A stretch of DNA of 56,709 bases from Tessaracoccus sp. SD287 (GCF_017355265.1 NZ_JADIJQ010000017.1:1-56709), one strand, 5' to 3'. Positions 34,997 to 43,212 are shown, numbered from the stretch's first letter. Numbers and translations: made by a program. Notes: a model not told the origin generated them from the letters alone.

Positions 34997-37066
34997 TCAC
35001 CCCCCGATCCCCACCCACAGCCCGTCCCGAGCCCGGATCATCGCCACGTACAGCTCCCGCCTTGTCAGCTCCCAGCGCTCGAACGCCGACTCCGCGGCCG
35101 GCGGCTGCATTGAGGTCTGGTTCTGCCGAATGTCAGGGATCAGCACCTGCTTGAACTCCAGGCCCTTCGCCCGCTTGATCGTGCCTACCTTGACCGCGTC
35201 GACGGGCTTGCCGGTGTACTTCTCCAGCTCGACCACCGGCACTCCTGCCTTCTGCAGCACGGTCGCCGCCGCCTGGGCCGACCGCCTCGTCAGGCACAGC
35301 ACTGCCACGTCCCCCAGTCCGGTGCTGACCTCCTTGGTCACGTCGGCGATCCGGGCCAGCATCGCCTCGTTCATCTGCCGCCATCCGCTGAAACGGCTGA
35401 TCACCGGTTCCGGCCCGCTGCGCGGCACGCTGGAGGGCCGATCCCCCTGGGAGACCACGCCCTCGATGTCGGCGTACTCCGACCCGTCCACTAGCCGCTG
35501 CGCGAAGGACACAATCTGTGCCGTATTGCGATAGTTCACGTCCAGCACCACACCGCGTCCGGCCACCGATACCCCCGCCTCGGACAGGCTGTACCCGCCC
35601 GGGTAGATCGACTGCTGCCCGTCCCCGATGAGTGTCAGCCCGTCAGTTTCGTCCCCGACCAGCGAGTGCAGCAACCGGATCATCGCCAGCGACAGGTCCT
35701 GCGCCTCGTCCACGATTACTGCCGAGTACCGACCCTTCATCGGCTCCCGCACCAGGTCCTGCTCGGCGAGCAGAATCAGGTCCGCGTAATCGTGGATCCC
35801 CCGCGAGCGGAGGTTCTCGTCGTAGGCCTGGTACAGGTCCCAGACGATGCGCCGCGAGTTGACCGACAGTCGCTGGCGACGTCCCGTCCGTGCCATCTCG
35901 GCGTAGTCCTCGAACCGGGTAACGCCGCGTCCCTTCAGCACGTACTGAATCTCCTCGTCCCAGTAGCGCTCGCCCAGCCCCAGATCGGCCAGTGGGGACG
36001 GTGCGCCCACCTGGTGCCACGCTTGGGTGAAGGCATCGTCGCTGCCCTTAGGATCGACCTCGACGCCGATCCCGCGCTCCTGCAGGATCCGGCGCGCGAA
36101 GGCATGCATGCCGGTGAACTCGACCCGCTCCACGGTCTCGGGCGCCAACCGGTGCAGCAACTCCCGCAAGACGACGGGCAGCGTCTTGACGAAGGTGGTG
36201 ACCAGGATTCGTCCCTCGGTGGTCCGGGCGAGGTGCGCTGCGCGGTGCAGGCCGACGACCGTCTTGCCCGTACCTGCCGGCCCCCGGACGCGGGAAGGGC
36301 CGGGGAACGACCGGCGGACCAGTTTCGCCTGCTGCGGGTGCAGGAACGACATCCATTCCTCGACGGGCTGGGCCAGCACGCCCTGCAGCAGTGCGTCGCT
36401 GATCTCTTCATCGCTCATCAGGGGCTCTTGGGGCGCTGCCGGGACAACCGGTTCCGGCACGCTCGCCACCACCGGTGCCGGCGCATTGAGTTGCGAGAAC
36501 AGATTCAGCGCCCGCGCCAGCACGGTGTCGACCTGGCCCGGCGTCAGCCTCGATCCGTGGGAGGCGATGGCTCGCAGGACGTCCCGCTCACCGAGGATCC
36601 GAACGCCGTTCACAGTGACGTCCACGCCACTGCGTCCGGCCAGAACGACCAACGGGCGGACCTCGCCGGGGGCGAGTCCGATCTCGGCCATGTCCGCCTG
36701 GACCTTGTCGGCGAGGTCCACCAACGCGAACAAATCATCGGTGACGTCGGCGTCGCCGCGGTAGACGCGGTCGTTGTCGATGCTGACCTCACGCCAGGCC
36801 TTGGTGTCGACGATGAAGAGGCCTCCAGGGCCGACGACGACCAGATCAACCTGGGCACGTCTGGTTCCGGGCCAACGCCGATCACCGAGCAGGTGGTAGT
36901 CCATGGCGGACAGGGGAGCGAGCACCCGGGCCACCCGCTTCTCGGTGACCTCCGCTATGCCATACCGCCCCGCCATGGCACGCGCATCGACCGCTGCACG
37001 TTCGTGGGCCTCCGCCAGTGCCACCTGCCGTCGCGCCTCGGTGCCGGCTGATTCACCGGCGGCCAT
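34997..37066 (-). CDS. NERD-domain UvrD/Rep-type helicase
   Basis: About 689 aa from the ATG at 37066; a GTG at 37144 would add 26 residues and cannot be excluded, since neither has a clear ribosome-binding site. Residues about 20-165 hold a NERD nuclease-related domain: 'RRAQVDLVVVGPGGLFIVDTKAW' contains the D...(D/E)xK-like core. The helicase has Walker A 'GPAGTGKTVVGLHRA' near 280, 'VIVDEAQDLS' near 455, 'DGQQSIYPGGYS' near 490 and 'RAKGLEFKQV' near 645. Such proteins process DNA and are frequent in defence islands. It converges on the OLD gene with 121 bases between stops. Confidence 0.85.
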   Translation of the reverse strand: MAAGESAGTEARRQVALAEAHERAAVDARAMAGRYGIAEVTEKRVARVLAPLSAMDYHLLGDRRWPGTRRAQVDLVVVGPGGLFIVDTKAWREVSIDNDRVYRGDADVTDDLFALVDLADKVQADMAEIGLAPGEVRPLVVLAGRSGVDVTVNGVRILGERDVLRAIASHGSRLTPGQVDTVLARALNLFSQLNAPAPVVASVPEPVVPAAPQEPLMSDEEISDALLQGVLAQPVEEWMSFLHPQQAKLVRRSFPGPSRVRGPAGTGKTVVGLHRAAHLARTTEGRILVTTFVKTLPVVLRELLHRLAPETVERVEFTGMHAFARRILQERGIGVEVDPKGSDDAFTQAWHQVGAPSPLADLGLGERYWDEEIQYVLKGRGVTRFEDYAEMARTGRRQRLSVNSRRIVWDLYQAYDENLRSRGIHDYADLILLAEQDLVREPMKGRYSAVIVDEAQDLSLAMIRLLHSLVGDETDGLTLIGDGQQSIYPGGYSLSEAGVSVAGRGVVLDVNYRNTAQIVSFAQRLVDGSEYADIEGVVSQGDRPSSVPRSGPEPVISRFSGWRQMNEAMLARIADVTKEVSTGLGDVAVLCLTRRSAQAAATVLQKAGVPVVELEKYTGKPVDAVKVGTIKRAKGLEFKQVLIPDIRQNQTSMQPPAAESAFERWELTRRELYVAMIRARDGLWVGIGG

Positions 37067-37300
37067 GACGCGGGCCGATCGCAAGAGAATGGGTTGACAC
37101 GAGTGGAAAGCCCTCACTTTGTGATCGGCGGCTGTTGCCGACACGATATCTCGTCGTCAGGCATTCACTCACTGCGCCCACCGCTAAGCACCCAAAGGGC
37201 CTAGGTCGGTGCGCGGTTCACCCGTATTGGGAAGGTGCATACATTCGAGCGTGGTCGACACCCGGGGGAAGCAGCGTTGTTGTCCCCAGCCGGCGCCTGC

Positions 37301-37310
37301 CCTGTACAGG
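37301..37310. terminator. Short palindrome after the aldolase stop
   Basis: CCTGTACAGG at 37301-37310 is a perfect 10-base palindrome touching the stop codon of the leftward DeoC-type gene. It is too short to be a firm terminator. The rest of 37067-37310 shows nothing recognisable. Confidence 0.2.
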
Positions 37311-38030
37311 TCAGCCCGTGTAGTCCTCCACCAAACCGATCCGGCGCATCGTCGGGAGCGCATCGATGATTTCGGGTGCGGCGCGGGTGCCGATGAGTTC
37401 GGCGCCGGCCTTCAAGAACGTGTACGCGTTCTGGGGTCGGGGGAACTTGACCCCGGCAACCTTGACCTTGGCGTCGGTGCCCTTCAGCGTGTCGACCATG
37501 ATGAGCACCTGTTCCAGCGTCGGACCCTCGTACTGGCCCGATGACGTCTTGGCCCAATCGATGCCAGACTCCGCGACCAGCTGGCAGGCGGTGGCCACCT
37601 CGTCATCGGTGAGGTAGCAGGTCTCCAGGATCATCTTGGTGGTGACCCCTTGGGCGGCGTCGACGTAGTCCTTGAAGTCCTGGAGCACCTTGTCGTACTT
37701 CTTGTCCTTCAGGTCACCAACGTTCATGCAACTGTCCAGAACGGTCGCACCGAGGCGCACGGCCTCTTCGGTTTCGAAGCACTTCACGGCATTGGACTGC
37801 TGACCGAACGGGAAGGCGATCGCGGCACCGATTAGGACATCGGTGCCTGCGAGTTCTTCCTTGACCACGGGAATCCAGTAGGTCGAGGAGAAGCAGAACG
37901 CCATGCAATTGTACTCAATGGCGGTGCGACAACCGGCACGGATGTCGGCCTCGGTGGTCTCCTTGGGCAGCACCGAGAAGTCAAAGTACTTGCCGAGGTC
38001 ATGGTGGTTGAGTCGCGCGAAGTCGATCAT
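37311..38030 (-). CDS. deoC: DeoC/LacD-family aldolase (deoxyribose-phosphate aldolase-like)
   Basis: 239 aa from the ATG at 38030, with GAAAGG upstream. TIM-barrel class I aldolase pattern: 'LNHHDLGKYFDFSVL' (altered form of the DeoC 'DHTLL' opening), 'VLDSCMNVGDLK', 'ILETCYLTDDEV', 'DWAKTSSGQYEGPT' near residue 162 with the likely Schiff-base lysine, and 'VKVAGVKFPRPQN' near 190 with the second lysine. DeoC cleaves deoxyribose 5-phosphate to acetaldehyde and glyceraldehyde 3-phosphate. The opening and the 'VKFPRPQ' segment differ from the standard enzyme, so a related sugar phosphate is possible. A GntR-type operator overlaps its promoter. Confidence 0.8.
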   Translation of the reverse strand: MIDFARLNHHDLGKYFDFSVLPKETTEADIRAGCRTAIEYNCMAFCFSSTYWIPVVKEELAGTDVLIGAAIAFPFGQQSNAVKCFETEEAVRLGATVLDSCMNVGDLKDKKYDKVLQDFKDYVDAAQGVTTKMILETCYLTDDEVATACQLVAESGIDWAKTSSGQYEGPTLEQVLIMVDTLKGTDAKVKVAGVKFPRPQNAYTFLKAGAELIGTRAAPEIIDALPTMRRIGLVEDYTG

Positions 38031-38126
38031 CGTGGCCTTTCAATGGCGGGAGCGGTGGCAGTGCCATCGCCGACGATGGCTCAGTGTGAGACTGCACCCG
38101 ACTGCTCGCACTAGTAGGGAACACCT

Positions 38127-38136
38127 TGTCTAGACA
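38127..38136. promoter_or_regulatory. GntR-type operator TGTCTAGACA
   Basis: Perfect 10-base palindrome with the GTCTAGAC core known from HutC/DasR-type GntR sites. It covers the transcription start predicted from the -10 box TATACT (minus strand, 38139-38144), where bound repressor would block the aldolase promoter. An ACTAGT palindrome follows at 38110-38115. Confidence 0.5.
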
Positions 38137-38138
38137 TG

Positions 38139-38144
38139 AGTATA
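38139..38144 (-). promoter_or_regulatory. -10 box TATACT for the aldolase gene
   Basis: TATACT read on the minus strand, about 110 bases upstream of the aldolase ATG; no convincing -35 element. The resulting mRNA leader of about 100 bases contains GATGGC inverted pairs but no recognised riboswitch. Confidence 0.45.
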
Positions 38145-38233
38145 CGTCTTGGGTGTTGGTGGGAGGGCGTTCTGGCCGCTGTGCCGTCGTGGATGACTGG
38201 CCGCCGTTCGCCGACGGCGCCGGCATGGCCTCC

Positions 38234-38239
38234 TACTCT
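38234..38239 (+). promoter_or_regulatory. -10 box TACTCT for a leaderless gene
   Basis: TACTCT ends six bases before the ATG at 38246, with no Shine-Dalgarno sequence between them. It places the transcript start at or next to the start codon. Confidence 0.45.
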
Positions 38240-38245
38240 GGTGCC

Positions 38246-38578
38246 ATGAGTGAACCCTTCGACGTGTTGGTCTGTTACGTCCCGGTGGACGACACCGAAG
38301 CGGTGCTGGAGGCACTGTTCGACGCTGGCGCCGGGAAGATGGGCCGCTACGACCGGTGCGCCTGGACGACCTCAGGCATGGGTCAGTTCCGGCCGCTGCC
38401 GGGCGCCGATCCCACCATCGGCGACGTCGGCGACGAGGAGCAGGTGCCGGAGAACCGGATCGAACTGGCGGTCCCCCGCGCGCTGCGGGCCACGGTGGTG
38501 GAGGTGTTGCGCAAGGTGCATCCCTACGAGGAGCCGGCGTTCCATGTGCTGAGGAACGTGGCCGACGAAGACGTGTGA
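38246..38578 (+). CDS. NIF3/YqfO-type C-terminal domain protein
   Basis: 110 aa. 'VLVCYVPVDDTEAVLEALF', 'AGAGKMGRYDRCAW' and 'FRPLPGADPTIGDVG' followed by 'ENRIELAVPR' and 'VHPYEEPAFHV' match the inserted/C-terminal domain of YqfO-like NIF3 proteins (CutA-like fold), here standing alone. Such stand-alone domains are called NGG1p-interacting-factor-3-like and have no settled function. The start is set by the leaderless -10 box. It converges on the SRPBCC gene. Confidence 0.8.
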   Translation: MSEPFDVLVCYVPVDDTEAVLEALFDAGAGKMGRYDRCAWTTSGMGQFRPLPGADPTIGDVGDEEQVPENRIELAVPRALRATVVEVLRKVHPYEEPAFHVLRNVADEDV

Positions 38579-38587
38579 CGCGCGACA

Positions 38588-38613
38588 CCCGACCGCTCGA
38601 TCAAGCCGTCGGG
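38588..38613. terminator. Small hairpin between convergent genes
   Basis: CCCGAC at 38588-38593 and GTCGGG at 38608-38613 pair across a 14-base loop in the 65 bases between stops at 38578 and 38644. No T-tract. Confidence 0.3.
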
Positions 38614-38643
38614 GGTGAGGATCACGTCCACCTGCTGTCTCGG

Positions 38644-39129
38644 TTATGGCGTGGTGGCGACGGGTTCTGCGGAGAGCAGTTGGGACAGCACTCTTCGGTA
38701 TCCCACCCGGATGATGCGGACGGCCGGGGCCTGCGTGAATCGAGGCAGCCACGGCAACTGGACTGCTTGATCCCACCGGACGTGGCTGCCGGTGGGCGTC
38801 GGGGTGATGGTCAGCCGAATGGTGCCCCTGATGACCCGGCCGTGCTTGCTGATGACCGCGCTGGCCGCCGAATGGTCGTCCCGGCGCAGGGTGATCTGCT
38901 CCACCCGCATCACGTCGTTGAACCCGACCGGGCCGATGGCCGTGCGCGCGACGAACTCCTTACCGGGCCTGAGTTGGTCGGCAGCGATTGTCGGCGTCAG
39001 ACGGGTGAACGGGATGATCCGATCGTGCTGGCGCAGGTCAAGGATGCGACGGAGTGCGTCTTCAGGGGCGAGCGGCGTATCGAAGGTGACGGTGAATGAG
39101 CCCTGTGCACTGTCCGCCGAAGAGGTCAT
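38644..39129 (-). CDS. SRPBCC/polyketide-cyclase-like protein
   Basis: 161 aa. The sequence follows the START/SRPBCC plan: a first strand 'GSFTVTFDTPLAPEDALRRI' with the first helix, 'IIPFTRLTP', a central series of alternating strands, 'GTIRLTITPTPTGSHVRWDQ', and a long C-terminal helix 'AVRIIRVGYRRVLSQLL'. The family binds hydrophobic ligands in a helix-grip fold; no catalytic residues can be named. Divergent from the cation-transporter pseudogene, with 252 bases between them. Confidence 0.7.
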   Translation of the reverse strand: MTSSADSAQGSFTVTFDTPLAPEDALRRILDLRQHDRIIPFTRLTPTIAADQLRPGKEFVARTAIGPVGFNDVMRVEQITLRRDDHSAASAVISKHGRVIRGTIRLTITPTPTGSHVRWDQAVQLPWLPRFTQAPAVRIIRVGYRRVLSQLLSAEPVATTP

Positions 39130-39155
39130 GCCGAAACGCTACCTCTCGACGAACA

Positions 39156-39218
39156 GCTGCGGCAGTTGCGTGCTGTTGCCGCGCTTCAACCCGTGCAGGT
39201 GCACCGAACTGCCGCAGC
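39156..39218. repeat. 12-bp perfect inverted repeat between divergent genes
   Basis: GCTGCGGCAGTT at 39156-39167 and AACTGCCGCAGC at 39207-39218 with a 39-base loop. It lies just upstream of the SRPBCC start (39129). It could be a regulatory stem or a pair of binding half-sites; no other feature is visible in 39130-39381. Confidence 0.55.
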
Positions 39219-39381
39219 CCCGCCAGGCGGCCGAGCTCACCCGACCCGGACACCACCAGCCACGTCACGACGCCACGACGCGCCGCTATGAACCCGCTCA
39301 CCTCCCCCGCACCACAGACCTCACCGCCTCCCACGCCCGGTAGGCAGCAACCGACCGACTTCCATCTGTGAAGATCGTCCT

Positions 39382-40013
39382 GTGACCACCCACGAGGACA
39401 CCCAACCCGTCGAACCCCAGCAGCTCCGGCGAACCGTGCTCATCGTGGCGCTGCTCAACTTCGCCTACTTCTTCGTCGAGTTCTCAGTCGCACTCACCGC
39501 TGGGTCGGTGTCACTGCTCGCCGACAGCGTCGACTTCCTCGAGGACACCGCCATCAACCTGTTGATCCTCGTCGCGCTGGGCTGGTCGCTGGCCCGCCGC
39601 GCGACACTGGGCAAGCTGATGACCCTGGTCCTGCTGACACCGGCCATCCTCGCCGGCTGGAAGGCCATCGAGGGCTTCGCCAACCCCATCCCCCACTGGT
39701 CACTCCCCTCGTCCTGGCCTCCCTCGGCGCCATCGCGGTCAATGGCGTCAGCGCGGTACTGCTGTCGCGCGTCCGCCACCACCGCGGATCGCTGAGCGCA
39801 GCAGCCTTCCTGTCGGCCCGCAACGATGTGCTGGTCGATGTGGCCATCATCGCCATGGGCTTTCTCACGGCGGCGACGCGCTCGGGATGGCCGGACCTGG
39901 TGCTGGGCGTCGGCATCATCCTGCTCGGGCTCCATGCCGCGCGGGAGGTGTGGGAGGCCAGCGAGGACGAACGCCTCGCCGCCCGTGCCCTGGCCGGCGA
40001 GCAGATCGACTAA
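39382..40013 (+). pseudogene. Cation transporter (CDF-like) with one-base frameshift
   Basis: The first frame gives a cation-efflux-like membrane protein from the GTG at 39382: 'NFAYFFVEFSVALTAGSVSLLADSVDFLEDTAINLL' region and further helices, up to 'FANPIP'. At the run of five C at 39690-39694 the frame is lost; adding one C restores 'PLVTPLVLASLGAIAVNGVS', 'LSARNDVLVDVAIIAMGF' and a normal stop at 40013, for a 210-aa protein. It is therefore either a recent pseudogene, phase variation in a homopolymer, or a sequencing error. The intact protein would export divalent metal ions in exchange for protons. Confidence 0.75.
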
Positions 40014-40052
40014 CCCACGGTGGCTCCTCCCACCATCTGGCCCCGGCCCGGC

Positions 40053-40058
40053 CATGAT
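40053..40058 (+). promoter_or_regulatory. -10-like box CATGAT
   Basis: CATGAT followed by GGAGCC and the ATG at 40065. The GGAG may instead serve as a ribosome-binding site, so leaderless initiation is possible but not certain. Confidence 0.3.
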
Positions 40059-40064
40059 GGAGCC

Positions 40065-41999
40065 ATGAGTGCATCACCGCTCGACGAAATCCGCCGGCTC
40101 AAGGCCGAACTGGCCAGCGCCAAGCGGACAATCGACCGAGTCGGGCAGGGCCTCAACCAACTCGAGAGCGACCTGTCCGGACGCCCAGCCACCCCAGCAC
40201 CCGCTCCGGCAGCGCCGCTCCATCCGGTCACACCGCCGATGGCGCGGCCCCCGATGCCGACCCATCCCTACCCCACGGCACCGGGACACCTGCCGCCATC
40301 CCTCCCCAGGGGACCGGGACAACCAGCCCCGAGACACTCGCCGCCACCGTTCCCGCCCCCGCCGCCCAGCGCACTGGTCGCGTGGTGGCAGCGCGAGTCC
40401 ACGATCACCCGCGTCCTCGGCATCGCTGGCGCCCTGGTCACGTTGACCGGCCTCACCCTGCTGCTGGTGCTGGCCGTCCAACAGAACTGGTTCACCCCGA
40501 CCCTGCGAGTGACTCTGGGGACGGTCCTGTCGGTGGCCCTGGTCATCGGCGCCTGGGTCATCCACGAACGCGGCCCGACCGGACGGACCAACAACGGCGC
40601 CCTGGCCCTGGCGGCCACCGGACACGCGGGCCTGTACCTGGTGGTGCTGGCCATCACCCGGCTCTACCAATGGGTGCCGCTGCCGGCCGGCCTGGCACTC
40701 GCCGGGCTGGTCGCGGCCGTGGGCATCTTCGCCTCCCTGCGCTGGCAGAGCCAATGGATGGCGATCATCCAGGTCGTCTCGATCGGGCTGCTGGCCCTGC
40801 CGCTGACCGACTCACCGGCGTGGGCCGGTGCCTTCGTGGTGCTCGTCACGGTGGGCCTGGCGCCGCTGCACGTCCGGGACTGGAAACTGCTCGGAGTGGT
40901 CAGCATCCTCACCGCCACGGTCGTCCAGCTCAACGCCAGCGCGTCGAACCTCGGCCGTCCCACCGACGACGTGTGGCTGGTGACCGTGGTTTCGGCGCTG
41001 CTGCTGGCCACCGGACTCGGAGTCGCCACGGCCGAGGCTCACCAGCGCCAGGCGTCCCGCGCCGGAGTATTCATGGCGATCTGCGCGGGACTGCCCTACC
41101 TGGTCATCAGCAGTGCCCACGACCACGGCACCAACGAGGCCCTGCTCGGCGCCGTCATCGTGGTCGGCTTCATCCTGTTCGTCGTCGTGCCCCGTGACCG
41201 TGCCCGGTCGGACGCCTTCGGCTGGGCGGTGATGGTCCTCGCCACGGTGGCCCTGCTGCGTCTGGTGATGGCCCTGCCGGTGCCGGACGGCTACCGCGCC
41301 CCCGCACTGCTCGGTGCCGCACTTCTGGTCACCGCCCTCGCCGGTGTGCTGGGCGCAGAACCCGTCGCCGGCTCGGCGGCCGTGATCTCGGCGGTGGCAC
41401 TGCTGGCGACGGTGCCCATGATCGAGTTGTCACTGTCGCGGCGCCAACTGCAGTACGAACCGTGGTTGCCGCTGTTGCTCACCGGCCTCCTGGCAGCGCT
41501 GTGGGCGGCGGTCGCCCTGTGGACGGTCCGCCGCCTCGCCCGGACCAACTCGGCGACCCGCCCCAGTCTGGTCGCGGCCGTCGTGGTGGGCCTGTTGGGC
41601 ATGATGATGACCGCCGTCGCCCTCGGGGTCGGCGTCGGGCGACAGATCGACGACCCCACCGTCGGGTTCGTCTCGGGCCACGCCATCGCCACCATCATCT
41701 GGATGCTCGCCGCAGCGTTCTTGCTCATGCGTGGTTTGCGCCGCACCGAAAACGCCGACCTGGGCATCAAGCTGGCCCTCGGACTGGCCGGTGTCGCGGT
41801 CGCCAAGCTGTTCCTCTACGACCTGTCCGCACTTAATGGCATCTGGCGAGGTGCCGCCTTCCTGGTCGTCGGTTTGCTGCTGCTCGGCCTGGGCATCGGG
41901 TACGCCAAGGCGCTGGAACGGGCAAAGACACGCCAAGGGGCCGTCCCCGCGCGCACCACCTCGGGTGAGCTCCGGGACGCGGGCAGACCCGGTCGCTGA
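40065..41999 (+). CDS. DUF2339 multi-spanning membrane protein
   Basis: 644 aa from the ATG at 40065. An N-terminal coiled coil ('LDEIRRLKAELASAKRTIDR') is followed by a long Pro-rich linker (about 45-105), then by 16 or more hydrophobic segments to the C-terminus. 'WWQRESTITRVLGIAGALVTLTGL' marks the first helix. Short polar loops and the C-terminal 'KLFLYDLSALNGIWRGAAF' motif are characteristic of DUF2339 proteins. The function of the family is unknown; envelope-related roles are suspected. Confidence 0.8.
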   Translation: MSASPLDEIRRLKAELASAKRTIDRVGQGLNQLESDLSGRPATPAPAPAAPLHPVTPPMARPPMPTHPYPTAPGHLPPSLPRGPGQPAPRHSPPPFPPPPPSALVAWWQRESTITRVLGIAGALVTLTGLTLLLVLAVQQNWFTPTLRVTLGTVLSVALVIGAWVIHERGPTGRTNNGALALAATGHAGLYLVVLAITRLYQWVPLPAGLALAGLVAAVGIFASLRWQSQWMAIIQVVSIGLLALPLTDSPAWAGAFVVLVTVGLAPLHVRDWKLLGVVSILTATVVQLNASASNLGRPTDDVWLVTVVSALLLATGLGVATAEAHQRQASRAGVFMAICAGLPYLVISSAHDHGTNEALLGAVIVVGFILFVVVPRDRARSDAFGWAVMVLATVALLRLVMALPVPDGYRAPALLGAALLVTALAGVLGAEPVAGSAAVISAVALLATVPMIELSLSRRQLQYEPWLPLLLTGLLAALWAAVALWTVRRLARTNSATRPSLVAAVVVGLLGMMMTAVALGVGVGRQIDDPTVGFVSGHAIATIIWMLAAAFLLMRGLRRTENADLGIKLALGLAGVAVAKLFLYDLSALNGIWRGAAFLVVGLLLLGLGIGYAKALERAKTRQGAVPARTTSGELRDAGRPGR

Positions 42000-42019
42000 G
42001 CGGCGCCGCCGGGGCGTGC

Positions 42020-42326
42020 CTAGACGAGGTCGCGCCCGTCGTCGCGCCCCTGCCTGAACCAGGTGATCGAGCCCTCCCAACCGACCCGCTCCGCGAGCAC
42101 CGTGGCGGACATCTCTGGGGTGTCGGCCAACAACGCCCTCATCCGCGCGGCTCGAACCTTGCAGAACGACGACTCCGTCGACCTCGGCTCATACCGGGGC
42201 GGCTCCCCCGAACGGACCGCTCTCAACACCGTGGCCCGCGATCCCCCAACGCTCCGCGATCCGGGCCTTCGGCACCCCCTCGGCAACCAACCTGCGGATC
42301 AACGCCTGGTCCTCCAAAGTGATCAG
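42020..42326 (-). pseudogene. istA: IS21 istA transposase, 5' fragment with internal frameshift
   Basis: Reading leftward, a CTG at 42326 begins 'LITLEDQALIRRLVAEGVP' and 'KARIAERWGIA', the helix-turn-helix opening of IstA. The frame then shifts near 42240 and continues as 'TVLRAVRSGEPPRYEPR', 'RMRALLADTPEMSATVLAERV' and 'GWEGSITWFR', again typical of IstA, before divergent sequence and a stop at 42020. The DDE domain is absent. It is a decayed remnant, not a functional transposase. Confidence 0.75.
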
Positions 42327-42380
42327 TGTCCAATCGTCGAGTGTCCACTTTTCACCGCCGAAAGTGACCAGTTTTCAAGC
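42020..42380 (-). mobile_element. IS21-family end fragment with degenerate terminal repeats
   Basis: Outside the istA remnant, 42327-42380 carries short repeated motifs (GTGTCCAATC, GTGTCCACTTTT, GTGACCAGTTTTC), the kind of multiple terminal repeats found at IS21 ends. Only this one end is present; the rest of istA and all of istB are missing, so the element is dead. In 42381-42501 nothing else is recognisable. Confidence 0.6.
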
Positions 42381-42501
42381 GTCGTCGACAGACGCAAACA
42401 TGGCCAGGCGGCGACTGCACTCCCACGAGGCGGCCGTGGGGTCCTCACGTGACACGATCAGGTGATAGCAGCCCACGATCTAGGGGAACCAGATCCGTCG
42501 C

Positions 42502-43200
42502 TCACTGACCGCCCCCACGACCACTGATCCCGGACGACGCGAGCCGCTCCCCGGGTCGGGCAGCCAGCCGTCCTGCGAGCACCGTCACTGACGTGAGGAC
42601 CAGGTAGCCGCACCAGTGGAGGACGCCCAGTAGTTTGGCGCCTTCCTCCCAGGCCTGGTGAGCCGGGATGTCTACGCGCTTCTCCAGGAAGTCGAAGACC
42701 GTCATGATGGCGAGGTATGCCACCCCGATCGCCAACAGTGGCCACGGGGTCCGCGGGATCTGCTGCTTGAAAATCCAGAGGAAGGCCAGCGCCACCAGCC
42801 CCACGAGCGCGGTGGCAATCTCCTCTGGAACGCCGAGGTACTCCGGGAGCAACGTGTCGTGCAGCATGAAGAGGTCGTCGACAAGCAGCACGAACGTCAC
42901 CAGACCTCCGCCGACGAGCAGTCGCGGCACCTCCCGGGGCCCATTAGTCAGTGTCATCACTCCGGTGAAGAACGCGACGGCAAAGGCGCTCGACCAAGCA
43001 ATGATGCCCATGTTGGACAACAAGCCTTCGTAGGGTCGTGCGCCCGGGATGGCCGCGACGTCCGCGGTCCACCGGTAGAGGTCGCTCATGCCGAATGCGG
43101 AAGCGACGAGAATGAACCCGATCGCGATCGCCGCGATCCCGTGGATGCACAGTATCCACCGGGCCATGACCCGCCTCTGCGCCGGTGCAAGAGTCTCCAT
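42502..43200 (-). CDS. Unrecognised seven-helix membrane protein
   Basis: 232 aa with about seven hydrophobic segments. 'RRVMARWILCIHGIAAIAIG' opens helix one; a conserved-looking acidic/His cluster 'LLVDDLFMLHDTLLPEYLG' lies in the loop after helix three, with D-D and H-D pairs that could bind metal or haem; 'FDFLEKRVDIPAHQAWEEGAKLLG' follows after helix six. The arrangement recalls ceramidase/alkaline-phytoceramidase or CREST-like proteins, but the match is too weak to name. A TAGCGT box (minus strand, 43207-43212) ends six bases before the ATG. Confidence 0.65.
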   Translation of the reverse strand: METLAPAQRRVMARWILCIHGIAAIAIGFILVASAFGMSDLYRWTADVAAIPGARPYEGLLSNMGIIAWSSAFAVAFFTGVMTLTNGPREVPRLLVGGGLVTFVLLVDDLFMLHDTLLPEYLGVPEEIATALVGLVALAFLWIFKQQIPRTPWPLLAIGVAYLAIMTVFDFLEKRVDIPAHQAWEEGAKLLGVLHWCGYLVLTSVTVLAGRLAARPGERLASSGISGRGGGQ

Positions 43201-43206
43201 GCGATG

Positions 43207-43212
43207 ACGCTA
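43207..43212 (-). promoter_or_regulatory. -10 box TAGCGT for the 42502-43200 gene
   Basis: TAGCGT on the minus strand, six bases before the ATG at 43200; no Shine-Dalgarno sequence. Leaderless start inferred. Confidence 0.45.

Noticed and set aside
35666..37051. 461-codon plus-strand open frame opposite the NERD-UvrD gene
   Set aside because: The minus strand encodes a clear UvrD helicase with all motifs; the plus-strand translation has no recognisable features.
33139..37066. Calling the OLD and UvrD genes a Gabija system outright
   Set aside because: They are convergent, the OLD gene belongs to the restriction operon, and the helicase has a NERD domain absent from GajB.
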